DNA of 64,000 nt from Diprion similis. Its lineage: Eukaryota > Arthropoda > Insecta > Hymenoptera > Diprionidae. Under the pieces are notes generated by a model that was not told where the DNA came from, did no database searches, and saw nothing but the letters and a program-made list of their open reading frames with translations. The stretch is from NCBI RefSeq assembly GCF_021155765.1, contig NC_060115.1:5746493-5810492 (forward strand), in the 5' to 3' direction. The position numbers and the translations under genes are program-made. Shown piece by piece: positions 36,420 to 51,315 of the stretch. The stretch's first letter is position 1; every line of letters begins with the position of its first letter.

Positions 36420-38860
36420 TTGCATTTTTGGCCAAAATTTCGACGACTTTGAAAAGTGCTGCAATTAATTCTTCAGGGTACTATTCCGACGTGATTTTGC
36501 GAGAGGAATCGATTAATCGCAGTCCCGATACGCTGCGAGCAACACCTGCAAAGTTACAGCCGAAAAACTGCAGATTTTCATCGTCATTTCTCCGCTGCTG
36601 GTCCTAGGCTATTTTTCATGTGTTTTCTGAGTTCCTGGGCGTCGAATTAGTCTAAAAAGCGTCATACGGATCGATTCCCAGACAAAAGATTTTTCGGCCA
36701 AAAAAAATCCAAGGCTAACCCCTTTGCATTTTTGGCCAAAATTTCGACGACTTTGAAAAGTGCTGCAATTAATTCTTCAGGGTACTATTCCGACGTGATT
36801 TTGCGAGAGGAATCGATTAATCGCAGTCCCGATACGCTGCGAGCAACACCTGCAAAGTTACAGCCGAAAAACTGCAGATTTTCATCGTCATTTCTCCGCT
36901 GCTGGTCCTAGGCTATTTTTCATGTGTTTTTTGAGTTCCTGGGCGTCGAATTAGTCTAAAAAGCGTCATACGGATCGATTCCCAGACAAAAGATTTTTCG
37001 GCCAAAAAAAATCCAAGGCTAACCCCTTTGCATTTTTGGCCAAAATTTCGACGACTTTGAAAAGTGCTGCAATTAATTCTTTAGGGTACTATTCCGACGT
37101 GATTTTGCGAGAGGAATCGATTAATCGCAGTCCCGATACGCTGCGAGCAACACCTGCAAAGTTACAGCCGAAAAACTGCAGATTTTCATCGTCATTTCTC
37201 CGCTGCTGGTCCTAGGCTATTTTTCATGTGTTTTCTGAGTTCCTGGGCGTCGAATTAGTCTGAAAAGCGTCATACGGATCGATTCCCAGACGAAAGATTT
37301 TTCGGCCAAAAAAAATCCAAGGCTAACCCCTTTGCATTTTTGGCGAAAATTTCGACGACTTTGAAAAGTGCTGCAATTAATTCTTTAGGGTACTATTCCG
37401 ACGTGATTTTGCGAGAGGAATCGATTAATCGCAGTCCCGATACGCTGCGAGCAACACCTGCAAAGTTACAGCCGAAAAACTGCAGATTTTCATCGTCATT
37501 TCTCCGCTGCTGGTCCTAGGCTATTTTTCATGTGTTTTCTGAGTTCCTGGGCGTCGAATTAGTCTAAAAAGCGTCATACGGATCGATTCCCAGACAAAAG
37601 ATTTTTCGGCCAAAAAAAATCCAAGGCTAACCCCTTTGCATTTTTGGCGAAAATTTCGACGACTTTGAAAAGTGCTGCAATTAATTCTTTAGGGTACTAT
37701 TCCGACGTGATTTTGCGAGAGGAATCGATTAATCGCAGTCCCGATACGCTGCGAGCAACACCTGCAAAGTTACAGCCGAAAAACTGCAGATTTTCATCGT
37801 CATTTCTCCGCTGCTGGTCCTAGGCTATTTTTCATGTGTTTTTTGAGTTCCTGGGCGTCGAATTAGTCTAAAAAGCGTCATACGGATCGATTCCCAGACA
37901 AAAGATTTTTCGGCCAAAAAAAATCCAAGGCTAACCCCTTTGCATTTTTGGCGAAAATTTCGACGACTTTGAAAAGTGCTGCAATTAATTCTTTAGGGTA
38001 CTATTCCGACGTGATTTTGCGAGAGGAATCGATTAATCGCAGTCCCGATACGCTGCGAGCAACACCTGCAAAGTTACAGCCGAAAAACTGCAGATTTTCA
38101 TCGTCATTTCTCCGCTGCTGGTCCTAGGCTATTTTTCATGTGTTTTCTGAGTTCCTGGGCGTCGAATTAGTCTAAAAAGCGTCATACGGATCGATTCCCA
38201 GACAAAAGATTTTTCGGCCAAAAAAAATCCAAGGCTAACCCCTTTGCATTTTTGGCGAAAATTTCGACGACTTTGAAAAGTGCTGCAATTAATTCTTTAG
38301 GGTACTATTCCGACGTGATTTTGCGAGAGGAATCGATTAATCGCAGTCCCGATACGCTGCGAGCAACACCTGCAAAGTTACAGCCGAAAAACTGCAGATT
38401 TTCATCGTCATTTCTCCGCTGCTGGTCCTAGGCTATTTTTCATGTGTTTTCTGAGTTCCTGGGCGTCGAATTAGTCTAAAAAGCGTCATACGGATCGATT
38501 CCCAGACAAAAGATTTTACGGCCAAAAAAAATCCAAGGCTAACCCCTTTGCATTTTTGGCGAAAATTTCGACGACTTTGAAAAGTGCTGCAATTAATTCT
38601 TCAGGGTACTATTCCGACGTGATTTTGCGAGAGGAATCGATTAATCGCAGTCCCGATACGCTGCGAGCAACACCTGCAAAGTTACAGCCGAAAAACTGCA
38701 GATTTTCATCGTCATTTCTCCGCTGCTGGTCCTAGGCTATTTTTCATGTGTTTTCTGAGTTCCTGGGCGTCGAATTAGTCTAAAAAGCGTCATACGGATC
38801 GATTCCCAGACAAAAGATTTTTCGGCCAAAAAAAATCCAAGGCTAACCCCTTTGCATTTT
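36420..38860. repeat. Satellite variant module, copy A
   Basis: A run of marked monomers: GGCC+TTCAG twice, a TTTTTTGAG monomer at 36931, TCTGAAAAG with CAGACGAAAG at 37260-37293, a second TTTTTTGAG at 37843, and TTTTACGG at 38514. The same marks recur 36 monomers (10,944 bp) downstream. Confidence 0.85.
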
Positions 38861-41800
38861 TGGCGAAAATTTCGACGACTTTGAAAAGTGCTGCAATTAA
38901 TTCTTTAGGGTACTATTCCGACGTGATTTTGCGAGAGGAATCGATTAATCGCAGTCCCGATACGCTGCGAGCAACACCTGCAAAGTTACAGCCGAAAAAC
39001 TGCAGATTTTCATCGTCATTTCTCCGCTGCTGGTCCTAGGCTATTTTTCATGTGTTTTCTGAGTTCCTGGGCGTCGAATTAGTCTAAAAAGCGTCATACG
39101 GATCGATTCCCAGACAAAAGATTTTTCGGCCAAAAAAAATCCAAGGCTAACCCCTTTGCATTTTTGGCGAAAATTTCGACGACTTTGAAAAGTGCTGCAA
39201 TTAATTCTTTAGGGTACTATTCCGACGTGATTTTGCGAGAGGAATCGATTAATCGCAGTCCCGATACGCTGCGAGCAACACCTGCAAAGTTACAGCCGAA
39301 AAACTGCAGATTTTCATCGTCATTTCTCCGCTGCTGGTCCTAGGCTATTTTTCATGTGTTTTCTGAGTTCCTGGGCGTCGAATTAGTCTAAAAAGCGTCA
39401 TACGGATCGATTCCCAGACAAAAGATTTTTCGGCCAAAAAAAATCCAAGGCTAACCCCTTTGCATTTTTGGCGAAAATTTCGACGACTTTGAAAAGTGCT
39501 GCAATTAATTCTTCAGGGTACTATTCCGACGTGATTTTGCGAGAGGAATCGATTAATCGCAGTCCCGATACGCTGCGAGCAACACCTGCAAAGTTACAGC
39601 CGAAAAACTGCAGATTTTCATCGTCATTTCTCCGCTGCTGGTCCTAGGCTATTTTTCATGTGTTTTCTGAGTTCCTGGGCGTCGAATTAGTCTAAAAAGC
39701 GTCATACGGATCGATTCCCAGACAAAAGATTTTTCGGCCAAAAAAAATCCAAGGCTAACCCCTTTGCATTTTTGGCGAAAATTTCGACGACTTTGAAAAG
39801 TGCTGCAATTAATTCTTCAGGGTACTATTCCGACGTGATTTTGCGAGAGGAATCGATTAATCGCAGTCCCGATACGCTGCGAGCAACACCTGCAAAGTTA
39901 CAGCCGAAAAACTGCAGATTTTCATCGTCATTTCTCCGCTGCTGGTCCTAGGCTATTTTTCATGTGTTTTCTGAGTTCCTGGGCGTCGAATTAGTCTAAA
40001 AAGCGTCATACGGATCGATTCCCAGACAAAAGATTTTTCGGCCAAAAAAAATCCAAGGCTAACCCCTTTGCATTTTTGGCGAAAATTTCGACGACTTTGA
40101 AAAGTGCTGCAATTAATTCTTTAGGGTACTATTCCGACGTGATTTTGCGAGAGGAATCGATTAATCGCAGTCCCGATACGCTGCGAGCAACACCTGCAAA
40201 GTTACAGCCGAAAAACTGCAGATTTTCATCGTCATTTCTCCGCTGCTGGTCCTAGGCTATTTTTCATGTGTTTTCTGAGTTCCTGGGCGTCGAATTAGTC
40301 TAAAAAGCGTCATACGGATCGATTCCCAGACAAAAGATTTTTCGGCCAAAAAAAATCCAAGGCTAACCCCTTTGCATTTTTGGCGAAAATTTCGACGACT
40401 TTGAAAAGTGCTGCAATTAATTCTTTAGGGTACTATTCCGACGTGATTTTGCGAGAGGAATCGATTAATCGCAGTCCCGATACGCTGCGAGCAACACCTG
40501 CAAAGTTACAGCCGAAAAACTGCAGATTTTCATCGTCATTTCTCCGCTGCTGGTCCTAGGCTATTTTTCATGTGTTTTCTGAGTTCCTGGGCGTCGAATT
40601 AGTCTAAAAAGCGTCATACGGATCGATTCCCAGACAAAAGATTTTTCGGCCAAAAAAAATCCAAGGCTAACCCCTTTGCATTTTTGGCGAAAATTTCGAC
40701 GACTTTGAAAAGTGCTGCAATTAATTCTTTAGGGTACTATTCCGACGTGATTTTGCGAGAGGAATCGATTAATCGCAGTCCCGATACGCTGCGAGCAACA
40801 CCTGCAAAGTTACAGCCGAAAAACTGCAGATTTTCATCGTCATTTCTCCGCTGCTGGTCCTAGGCTATTTTTCATGTGTTTTCTGAGTTCCTGGGCGTCG
40901 AATTAGTCTAAAAAGCGTCATACGGATCGATTCCCAGACAAAAGATTTTTCGGCCAAAAAAAATCCAAGGCTAACCCCTTTGCATTTTTGGCGAAAATTT
41001 CGACGACTTTGAAAAGTGCTGCAATTAATTCTTTAGGGTACTATTCCGACGTGATTTTGCGAGAGGAATCGATTAATCGCAGTCCCGATACGCTGCGAGC
41101 AACACCTGCAAAGTTACAGCCGAAAAACTGCAGATTTTCATCGTCATTTCTCCGCTGCTGGTCCTAGGCTATTTTTCATGTGTTTTCTGAGTTCCTGGGC
41201 GTCGAATTAGTCTAAAAAGCGTCATACGGATCGATTCCCAGACAAAAGATTTTTCGGCCAAAAAAAATCCAAGGCTAACCCCTTTGCATTTTTGGCGAAA
41301 ATTTCGACGACTTTGAAAAGTGCTGCAATTAATTCTTTAGGGTACTATTCCGACGTGATTTTGCGAGAGGAATCGATTAATCGCAGTCCCGATACGCTGC
41401 GAGCAACACCTGCAAAGTTACAGCCGAAAAACTGCAGATTTTCATCGTCATTTCTCCGCTGCTGGTCCTAGGCTATTTTTCATGTGTTTTCTGAGTTCCT
41501 GGGCGTCGAATTAGTCTAAAAAGCGTCATACGGATCGATTCCCAGACAAAAGATTTTTCGGCCAAAAAAAATCCAAGGCTAACCCCTTTGCATTTTTGGC
41601 GAAAATTTCGACGACTTTGAAAAGTGCTGCAATTAATTCTTTAGGGTACTATTCCGACGTGATTTTGCGAGAGGAATCGATTAATCGCAGTCCCGATACG
41701 CTGCGAGCAACACCTGCAAAGTTACAGCCGAAAAACTGCAGATTTTCATCGTCATTTCTCCGCTGCTGGTCCTAGGCTATTTTTCATGTGTTTTCTGAGT

Positions 41801-44800
41801 TCCTGGGCGTCGAATTAGTCTAAAAAGCGTCATACGGATCGATTCCCAGACAAAAGATTTTTCGGCCAAAAAAAATCCAAGGCTAACCCCTTTGCATTTT
41901 TGGCGAAAATTTCGACGACTTTGAAAAGTGCTGCAATTAATTCTTTAGGGTACTATTCCGACGTGATTTTGCGAGAGGAATCGATTAATCGCAGTCCCGA
42001 TACGCTGCGAGCAACACCTGCAAAGTTACAGCCGAAAAACTGCAGATTTTCATCGTCATTTCTCCGCTGCTGGTCCTAGGCTATTTTTCATGTGTTTTCT
42101 GAGTTCCTGGGCGTCGAATTAGTCTAAAAAGCGTCATACGGATCGATTCCCAGACAAAAGATTTTTCGGCCAAAAAAAATCCAAGGCTAACCCCTTTGCA
42201 TTTTTGGCGAAAATTTCGACGACTTTGAAAAGTGCTGCAATTAATTCTTCAGGGTACTATTCCGACGTGATTTTGCGAGAGGAATCGATTAATCGCAGTC
42301 CCGATACGCTGCGAGCAACACCTGCAAAGTTACAGCCGAAAAACTGCAGATTTTCATCGTCATTTCTCCGCTGCTGGTCCTAGGCTATTTTTCATGTGTT
42401 TTCTGAGTTCCTGGGCGTCGAATTAGTCTAAAAAGCGTCATACGGATCGATTCCCAGACAAAAGATTTTTCGGCCAAAAAAAATCCAAGGCTAACCCCTT
42501 TGCATTTTTGGCGAAAATTTCGACGACTTTGAAAAGTGCTGCAATTAATTCTTTAGGGTACTATTCCGACGTGATTTTGCGAGAGGAATCGATTAATCGC
42601 AGTCCCGATACGCTGCGAGCAACACCTGCAAAGTTACAGCCGAAAAACTGCAGATTTTCATCGTCATTTCTCCGCTGCTGGTCCTAGGCTATTTTTCATG
42701 TGTTTTCTGAGTTCCTGGGCGTCGAATTAGTCTAAAAAGCGTCATACGGATCGATTCCCAGACAAAAGATTTTTCGGCCAAAAAAAATCCAAGGCTAACC
42801 CCTTTGCATTTTTGGCGAAAATTTCGACGACTTTGAAAAGTGCTGCAATTAATTCTTTAGGGTACTATTCCGACGTGATTTTGCGAGAGGAATCGATTAA
42901 TCGCAGTCCCGATACGCTGCGAGCAACACCTGCAAAGTTACAGCCGAAAAACTGCAGATTTTCATCGTCATTTCTCCGCTGCTGGTCCTAGGCTATTTTT
43001 CATGTGTTTTCTGAGTTCCTGGGCGTCGAATTAGTCTAAAAAGCGTCATACGGATCGATTCCCAGACAAAAGATTTTTCGGCCAAAAAAAATCCAAGGCT
43101 AACCCCTTTGCATTTTTGGCGAAAATTTCGACGACTTTGAAAAGTGCTGCAATTAATTCTTTAGGGTACTATTCCGACGTGATTTTGCGAGAGGAATCGA
43201 TTAATCGCAGTCCCGATACGCTGCGAGCAACACCTGCAAAGTTACAGCCGAAAAACTGCAGATTTTCATCGTCATTTCTCCGCTGCTGGTCCTAGGCTAT
43301 TTTTCATGTGTTTTCTGAGTTCCTGGGCGTCGAATTAGTCTAAAAAGCGTCATACGGATCGATTCCCAGACAAAAGATTTTTCGGCCAAAAAAAATCCAA
43401 GGCTAACCCCTTTGCATTTTTGGCGAAAATTTCGACGACTTTGAAAAGTGCTGCAATTAATTCTTTAGGGTACTATTCCGACGTGATTTTGCGAGAGGAA
43501 TCGATTAATCGCAGTCCCGATACGCTGCGAGCAACACCTGCAAAGTTACAGCCGAAAAACTGCAGATTTTCATCGTCATTTCTCCGCTGCTGGTCCTAGG
43601 CTATTTTTCATGTGTTTTCTGAGTTCCTGGGCGTCGAATTAGTCTAAAAAGCGTCATACGGATCGATTCCCAGACAAAAGATTTTTCGGCCAAAAAAAAT
43701 CCAAGGCTAACCCCTTTGCATTTTTGGCGAAAATTTCGACGACTTTGAAAAGTGCTGCAATTAATTCTTTAGGGTACTATTCCGACGTGATTTTGCGAGA
43801 GGAATCGATTAATCGCAGTCCCGATACGCTGCGAGCAACACCTGCAAAGTTACAGCCGAAAAACTGCAGATTTTCATCGTCATTTCTCCGCTGCTGGTCC
43901 TAGGCTATTTTTCATGTGTTTTCTGAGTTTCTGGGCGTCGAATTAGTCTAAAAAGCGTCATACGGATCGATTCCCAGACAAAAGATTTTTCGGCCAAAAA
44001 AAATCCAAGGCTAACCCCTTTGCATTTTTGGCCAAAATTTCGACGACTTTGAAAAGTGCTGCAATTAATTCTTCAGGGTACTATTCCGACGTGATTTTGC
44101 GAGAGGAATCGATTAATCGCAGTCCCGATACGCTGCGAGCAACACCTGCAAAGTTACAGCCGAAAAACTGCAGATTTTCATCGTCATTTCTCCGCTGCTG
44201 GTCCTAGGCTATTTTTCATGTGTTTTCTGAGTTCCTGGGCGTCGAATTAGTCTAAAAAGCGTCATACGGATCGATTCCCAGACAAAAGATTTTTCGGCCA
44301 AAAAAAATCCAAGGCTAACCCCTTTGCATTTTTGGCGAAAATTTCGACGACTTTGAAAAGTGCTGCAATTAATTCTTTAGGGTACTATTCCGACGTGATT
44401 TTGCGAGAGGAATCGATTAATCGCAGTCCCGATACGCTGCGAGCAACACCTGCAAAGTTACAGCCGAAAAACTGCAGATTTTCATCGTCATTTCTCCGCT
44501 GCTGGTCCTAGGCTATTTTTCATGTGTTTTCTGAGTTCCTGGGCGTCGAATTAGTCTAAAAAGCGTCATACGGATCGATTCCCAGACAAAAGATTTTTCG
44601 GCCAAAAAAAATCCAAGGCTAACCCCTTTGCATTTTTGGCGAAAATTTCGACGACTTTGAAAAGTGCTGCAATTAATTCTTTAGGGTACTATTCCGACGT
44701 GATTTTGCGAGAGGAATCGATTAATCGCAGTCCCGATACGCTGCGAGCAACACCTGCAAAGTTACAGCCGAAAAACTGCAGATTTTCATCGTCATTTCTC

Positions 44801-45539
44801 CGCTGCTGGTCCTAGGCTATTTTTCATGTGTTTTCTGAGTTCCTGGGCGTCGAATTAGTCTAAAAAGCGTCATACGGATCGATTCCCAGACAAAAGATTT
44901 TTCGGCCAAAAAAAATCCAAGGCTAACCCCTTTGCATTTTTGGCGAAAATTTCGACGACTTTGAAAAGTGCTGCAATTAATTCTTTAGGGTACTATTCCG
45001 ACGTGATTTTGCGAGAGGAATCGATTAATCGCAGTCCCGATACGCTGCGAGCAACACCTGCAAAGTTACAGCCGAAAAACTGCAGATTTTCATCGTCATT
45101 TCTCCGCTGCTGGTCCTAGGCTATTTTTCATGTGTTTTCTGAGTTCCTGGGCGTCGAATTAGTCTAAAAAGCGTCATACGGATCGATTCCCAGACAAAAG
45201 ATTTTTCGGCCAAAAAAAATCCAAGGCTAACCCCTTTGCATTTTTGGCGAAAATTTCGACGACTTTGAAAAGTGCTGCAATTAATTCTTTAGGGTACTAT
45301 TCCGACGTGATTTTGCGAGAGGAATCGATTAATCGCAGTCCCGATACGCTGCGAGCAACACCTGCAAAGTTACAGCCGAAAAACTGCAGATTTTCATCGT
45401 CATTTCTCCGCTGCTGGTCCTAGGCTATTTTTCATGTGTTTTCTGAGTTCCTGGGCGTCGAATTAGTCTAAAAAGCGTCATACGGATCGATTCCCAGACA
45501 AAAGATTTTTCGGCCAAAAAAAATCCAAGGCTAACCCCT

Positions 45540-46700
45540 TTGCATTTTTGGCCAAAATTTCGACGACTTTGAAAAGTGCTGCAATTAATTCTTCAGGGTA
45601 CTATTCCGACGTGATTTTGCGAGAGGAATCGATTAATCGCAGTCCCGATACGCTGCGAGCAACACCTGCAAAGTTACAGCCGAAAAACTGCAGATTTTCA
45701 TCGTCATTTCTCCGCTGCTGGTCCTAGGCTATTTTTCATGTGTTTTCTGAGTTCCTGGGCGTCGAATTAGTCTAAAAAGCGTCATACGGATCGATTCCCA
45801 GACAAAAGATTTTTCGGCCAAAAAAAATCCAAGGCTAACCCCTTTGCATTTTTGGCCAAAATTTCGACGACTTTGAAAAGTGCTGCAATTAATTCTTCAG
45901 GGTACTATTCCGACGTGATTTTGCGAGAGGAATCGATTAATCGCAGTCCCGATACGCTGCGAGCAACACCTGCAAAGTTAGAGCCGAAAAACTGCAGATT
46001 TTCATCGTCATTTCTCCGCTGCTGGTCCTAGGCTATTTTTCATGTGTTTTTTGAGTTCCTGGGCGTCGAATTAGTCTAAAAAGCGTCATACGGATCGATT
46101 CCCAGACAAAAGATTTTTCGGCCAAAAAAAATCCAAGGCTAACCCCTTTGCATTTTTGGCCAAAATTTCGACGACTTTGAAAAGTGCTGCAATTAATTCT
46201 TTAGGGTACTATTCCGACGTGATTTTGCGAGAGGAATCGATTAATCGCAGTCCCGATACGCTGCGAGCAACACCTGCAAAGTTACAGCCGAAAAACTGCA
46301 GATTTTCATCGTCATTTCTCCGCTGCTGGTCCTAGGCTATTTTTCATGTGTTTTCTGAGTTCCTGGGCGTCGAATTAGTCTGAAAAGCGTCATACGGATC
46401 GATTCCCAGACGAAAGATTTTTCGGCCAAAAAAAATCCAAGGCTAACCCCTTTGCATTTTTGGCGAAAATTTCGACGACTTTGAAAAGTGCTGCAATTAA
46501 TTCTTTAGGGTACTATTCCGACGTGATTTTGCGAGAGGAATCGATTAATCGCAGTCCCGATACGCTGCGAGCAACACCTGCAAAGTTACAGCCGAAAAAC
46601 TGCAGATTTTCATCGTCATTTCTCCGCTGCTGGTCCTAGGCTATTTTTCATGTGTTTTCTGAGTTCCTGGGCGTCGAATTAGTCTAAAAAGCGTCATACG
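45540..46700. repeat. Satellite variant module, copy B (partial)
   Basis: Carries the GGCC+TTCAG pair, TTTTTTGAG near 46051 and TCTGAAAAG/CAGACGAAAG near 46381-46413, 30 monomers (9,120 bp) after copy A. It lacks the second TTTTTTGAG mark. It also has a private GTTAGAGCC change at about 45980. Confidence 0.8.
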
Positions 46701-47363
46701 GATCGATTCCCAGACAAAAGATTTTTCGGCCAAAAAAAATCCAAGGCTAACCCCTTTGCATTTTTGGCGAAAATTTCGACGACTTTGAAAAGTGCTGCAA
46801 TTAATTCTTTAGGGTACTATTCCGACGTGATTTTGCGAGAGGAATCGATTAATCGCAGTCCCGATACGCTGCGAGCAACACCTGCAAAGTTACAGCCGAA
46901 AAACTGCAGATTTTCATCGTCATTTCTCCGCTGCTGGTCCTAGGCTATTTTTCATGTGTTTTCTGAGTTCCTGGGCGTCGAATTAGTCTAAAAAGCGTCA
47001 TACGGATCGATTCCCAGACAAAAGATTTTTCGGCCAAAAAAAATCCAAGGCTAACCCCTTTGCATTTTTGGCGAAAATTTCGACGACTTTGAAAAGTGCT
47101 GCAATTAATTCTTTAGGGTACTATTCCGACGTGATTTTGCGAGAGGAATCGATTAATCGCAGTCCCGATACGCTGCGAGCAACACCTGCAAAGTTACAGC
47201 CGAAAAACTGCAGATTTTCATCGTCATTTCTCCGCTGCTGGTCCTAGGCTATTTTTCATGTGTTTTCTGAGTTCCTGGGCGTCGAATTAGTCTAAAAAGC
47301 GTCATACGGATCGATTCCCAGACAAAAGATTTTTCGGCCAAAAAAAATCCAAGGCTAACCCCT

Positions 47364-49804
47364 TTGCATTTTTGGCCAAAATTTCGACGACTTTGAAAAG
47401 TGCTGCAATTAATTCTTCAGGGTACTATTCCGACGTGATTTTGCGAGAGGAATCGATTAATCGCAGTCCCGATACGCTGCGAGCAACACCTGCAAAGTTA
47501 CAGCCGAAAAACTGCAGATTTTCATCGTCATTTCTCCGCTGCTGGTCCTAGGCTATTTTTCATGTGTTTTCTGAGTTCCTGGGCGTCGAATTAGTCTAAA
47601 AAGCGTCATACGGATCGATTCCCAGACAAAAGATTTTTCGGCCAAAAAAAATCCAAGGCTAACCCCTTTGCATTTTTGGCGAAAATTTCGACGACTTTGA
47701 AAAGTGCTGCAATTAATTCTTCAGGGTACTATTCCGACGTGATTTTGCGAGAGGAATCGATTAATCGCAGTCCCGATACGCTGCGAGCAACACCTGCAAA
47801 GTTACAGCCGAAAAACTGCAGATTTTCATCGTCATTTCTCCGCTGCTGGTCCTAGGCTATTTTTCATGTGTTTTTTGAGTTCCTGGGCGTCGAATTAGTC
47901 TAAAAAGCGTCATACGGATCGATTCCCAGACAAAAGATTTTTCGGCCAAAAAAAATCCAAGGCTAACCCCTTTGCATTTTTGGCCAAAATTTCGACGACT
48001 TTGAAAAGTGCTGCAATTAATTCTTTAGGGTACTATTCCGACGTGATTTTGCGAGAGGAATCGATTAATCGCAGTCCCGATACGCTGCGAGCAACACCTG
48101 CAAAGTTACAGCCGAAAAACTGCAGATTTTCATCGTCATTTCTCCGCTGCTGGTCCTAGGCTATTTTTCATGTGTTTTCTGAGTTCCTGGGCGTCGAATT
48201 AGTCTGAAAAGCGTCATACGGATCGATTCCCAGACGAAAGATTTTTCGGCCAAAAAAAATCCAAGGCTAACCCCTTTGCATTTTTGGCGAAAATTTCGAC
48301 GACTTTGAAAAGTGCTGCAATTAATTCTTTAGGGTACTATTCCGACGTGATTTTGCGAGAGGAATCGATTAATCGCAGTCCCGATACGCTGCGAGCAACA
48401 CCTGCAAAGTTACAGCCGAAAAACTGCAGATTTTCATCGTCATTTCTCCGCTGCTGGTCCTAGGCTATTTTTCATGTGTTTTCTGAGTTCCTGGGCGTCG
48501 AATTAGTCTAAAAAGCGTCATACGGATCGATTCCCAGACAAAAGATTTTTCGGCCAAAAAAAATCCAAGGCTAACCCCTTTGCATTTTTGGCGAAAATTT
48601 CGACGACTTTGAAAAGTGCTGCAATTAATTCTTTAGGGTACTATTCCGACGTGATTTTGCGAGAGGAATCGATTAATCGCAGTCCCGATACGCTGCGAGC
48701 AACACCTGCAAAGTTACAGCCGAAAAACTGCAGATTTTCATCGTCATTTCTCCGCTGCTGGTCCTAGGCTATTTTTCATGTGTTTTTTGAGTTCCTGGGC
48801 GTCGAATTAGTCTAAAAAGCGTCATACGGATCGATTCCCAGACAAAAGATTTTTCGGCCAAAAAAAATCCAAGGCTAACCCCTTTGCATTTTTGGCGAAA
48901 ATTTCGACGACTTTGAAAAGTGCTGCAATTAATTCTTTAGGGTACTATTCCGACGTGATTTTGCGAGAGGAATCGATTAATCGCAGTCCCGATACGCTGC
49001 GAGCAACACCTGCAAAGTTACAGCCGAAAAACTGCAGATTTTCATCGTCATTTCTCCGCTGCTGGTCCTAGGCTATTTTTCATGTGTTTTCTGAGTTCCT
49101 GGGCGTCGAATTAGTCTAAAAAGCGTCATACGGATCGATTCCCAGACAAAAGATTTTTCGGCCAAAAAAAATCCAAGGCTAACCCCTTTGCATTTTTGGC
49201 GAAAATTTCGACGACTTTGAAAAGTGCTGCAATTAATTCTTTAGGGTACTATTCCGACGTGATTTTGCGAGAGGAATCGATTAATCGCAGTCCCGATACG
49301 CTGCGAGCAACACCTGCAAAGTTACAGCCGAAAAACTGCAGATTTTCATCGTCATTTCTCCGCTGCTGGTCCTAGGCTATTTTTCATGTGTTTTCTGAGT
49401 TCCTGGGCGTCGAATTAGTCTAAAAAGCGTCATACGGATCGATTCCCAGACAAAAGATTTTACGGCCAAAAAAAATCCAAGGCTAACCCCTTTGCATTTT
49501 TGGCGAAAATTTCGACGACTTTGAAAAGTGCTGCAATTAATTCTTCAGGGTACTATTCCGACGTGATTTTGCGAGAGGAATCGATTAATCGCAGTCCCGA
49601 TACGCTGCGAGCAACACCTGCAAAGTTACAGCCGAAAAACTGCAGATTTTCATCGTCATTTCTCCGCTGCTGGTCCTAGGCTATTTTTCATGTGTTTTCT
49701 GAGTTCCTGGGCGTCGAATTAGTCTAAAAAGCGTCATACGGATCGATTCCCAGACAAAAGATTTTTCGGCCAAAAAAAATCCAAGGCTAACCCCTTTGCA
49801 TTTT
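47364..49804. repeat. Satellite variant module, copy C
   Basis: Repeats the marks of copy A at exactly 10,944 bp: TTTTTTGAG at 47875 and 48787, TCTGAAAAG/CAGACGAAAG near 48205-48237, and TTTTACGG near 49458. One monomer (47679) has GGCG with TTCAG where copy A has GGCC. Confidence 0.85.
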
Positions 49805-51315
49805 TGGCGAAAATTTCGACGACTTTGAAAAGTGCTGCAATTAATTCTTTAGGGTACTATTCCGACGTGATTTTGCGAGAGGAATCGATTAATCGCAGTC
49901 CCGATACGCTGCGAGCAACACCTGCAAAGTTACAGCCGAAAAACTGCAGATTTTCATCGTCATTTCTCCGCTGCTGGTCCTAGGCTATTTTTCATGTGTT
50001 TTCTGAGTTCCTGGGCGTCGAATTAGTCTAAAAAGCGTCATACGGATCGATTCCCAGACAAAAGATTTTTCGGCCAAAAAAAATCCAAGGCTAACCCCTT
50101 TGCATTTTTGGCGAAAATTTCGACGACTTTGAAAAGTGCTGCAATTAATTCTTTAGGGTACTATTCCGACGTGATTTTGCGAGAGGAATCGATTAATCGC
50201 AGTCCCGATACGCTGCGAGCAACACCTGCAAAGTTACAGCCGAAAAACTGCAGATTTTCATCGTCATTTCTCCGCTGCTGGTCCTAGGCTATTTTTCATG
50301 TGTTTTCTGAGTTCCTGGGCGTCGAATTAGTCTAAAAAGCGTCATACGGATCGATTCCCAGACAAAAGATTTTTCGGCCAAAAAAAATCCAAGGCTAACC
50401 CCTTTGCATTTTTGGCGAAAATTTCGACGACTTTGAAAAGTGCTGCAATTAATTCTTTAGGGTACTATTCCGACGTGATTTTGCGAGAGGAATCGATTAA
50501 TCGCAGTCCCGATACGCTGCGAGCAACACCTGCAAAGTTACAGCCGAAAAACTGCAGATTTTCATCGTCATTTCTCCGCTGCTGGTCCTAGGCTATTTTT
50601 CATGTGTTTTCTGAGTTCCTGGGCGTCGAATTAGTCTAAAAAGCGTCATACGGATCGATTCCCAGACAAAAGATTTTTCGGCCAAAAAAAATCCAAGGCT
50701 AACCCCTTTGCATTTTTGGCGAAAATTTCGACGACTTTGAAAAGTGCTGCAATTAATTCTTTAGGGTACTATTCCGACGTGATTTTGCGAGAGGAATCGA
50801 TTAATCGCAGTCCCGATACGCTGCGAGCAACACCTGCAAAGTTACAGCCGAAAAACTGCAGATTTTCATCGTCATTTCTCCGCTGCTGGTCCTAGGCTAT
50901 TTTTCATGTGTTTTCTGAGTTCCTGGGCGTCGAATTAGTCTAAAAAGCGTCATACGGATCGATTCCCAGACAAAAGATTTTTCGGCCAAAAAAAATCCAA
51001 GGCTAACCCCTTTGCATTTTTGGCGAAAATTTCGACGACTTTGAAAAGTGCTGCAATTAATTCTTTAGGGTACTATTCCGACGTGATTTTGCGAGAGGAA
51101 TCGATTAATCGCAGTCCCGATACGCTGCGAGCAACACCTGCAAAGTTACAGCCGAAAAACTGCAGATTTTCATCGTCATTTCTCCGCTGCTGGTCCTAGG
51201 CTATTTTTCATGTGTTTTCTGAGTTCCTGGGCGTCGAATTAGTCTAAAAAGCGTCATACGGATCGATTCCCAGACAAAAGATTTTTCGGCCAAAAAAAAT
51301 CCAAGGCTAACCCCT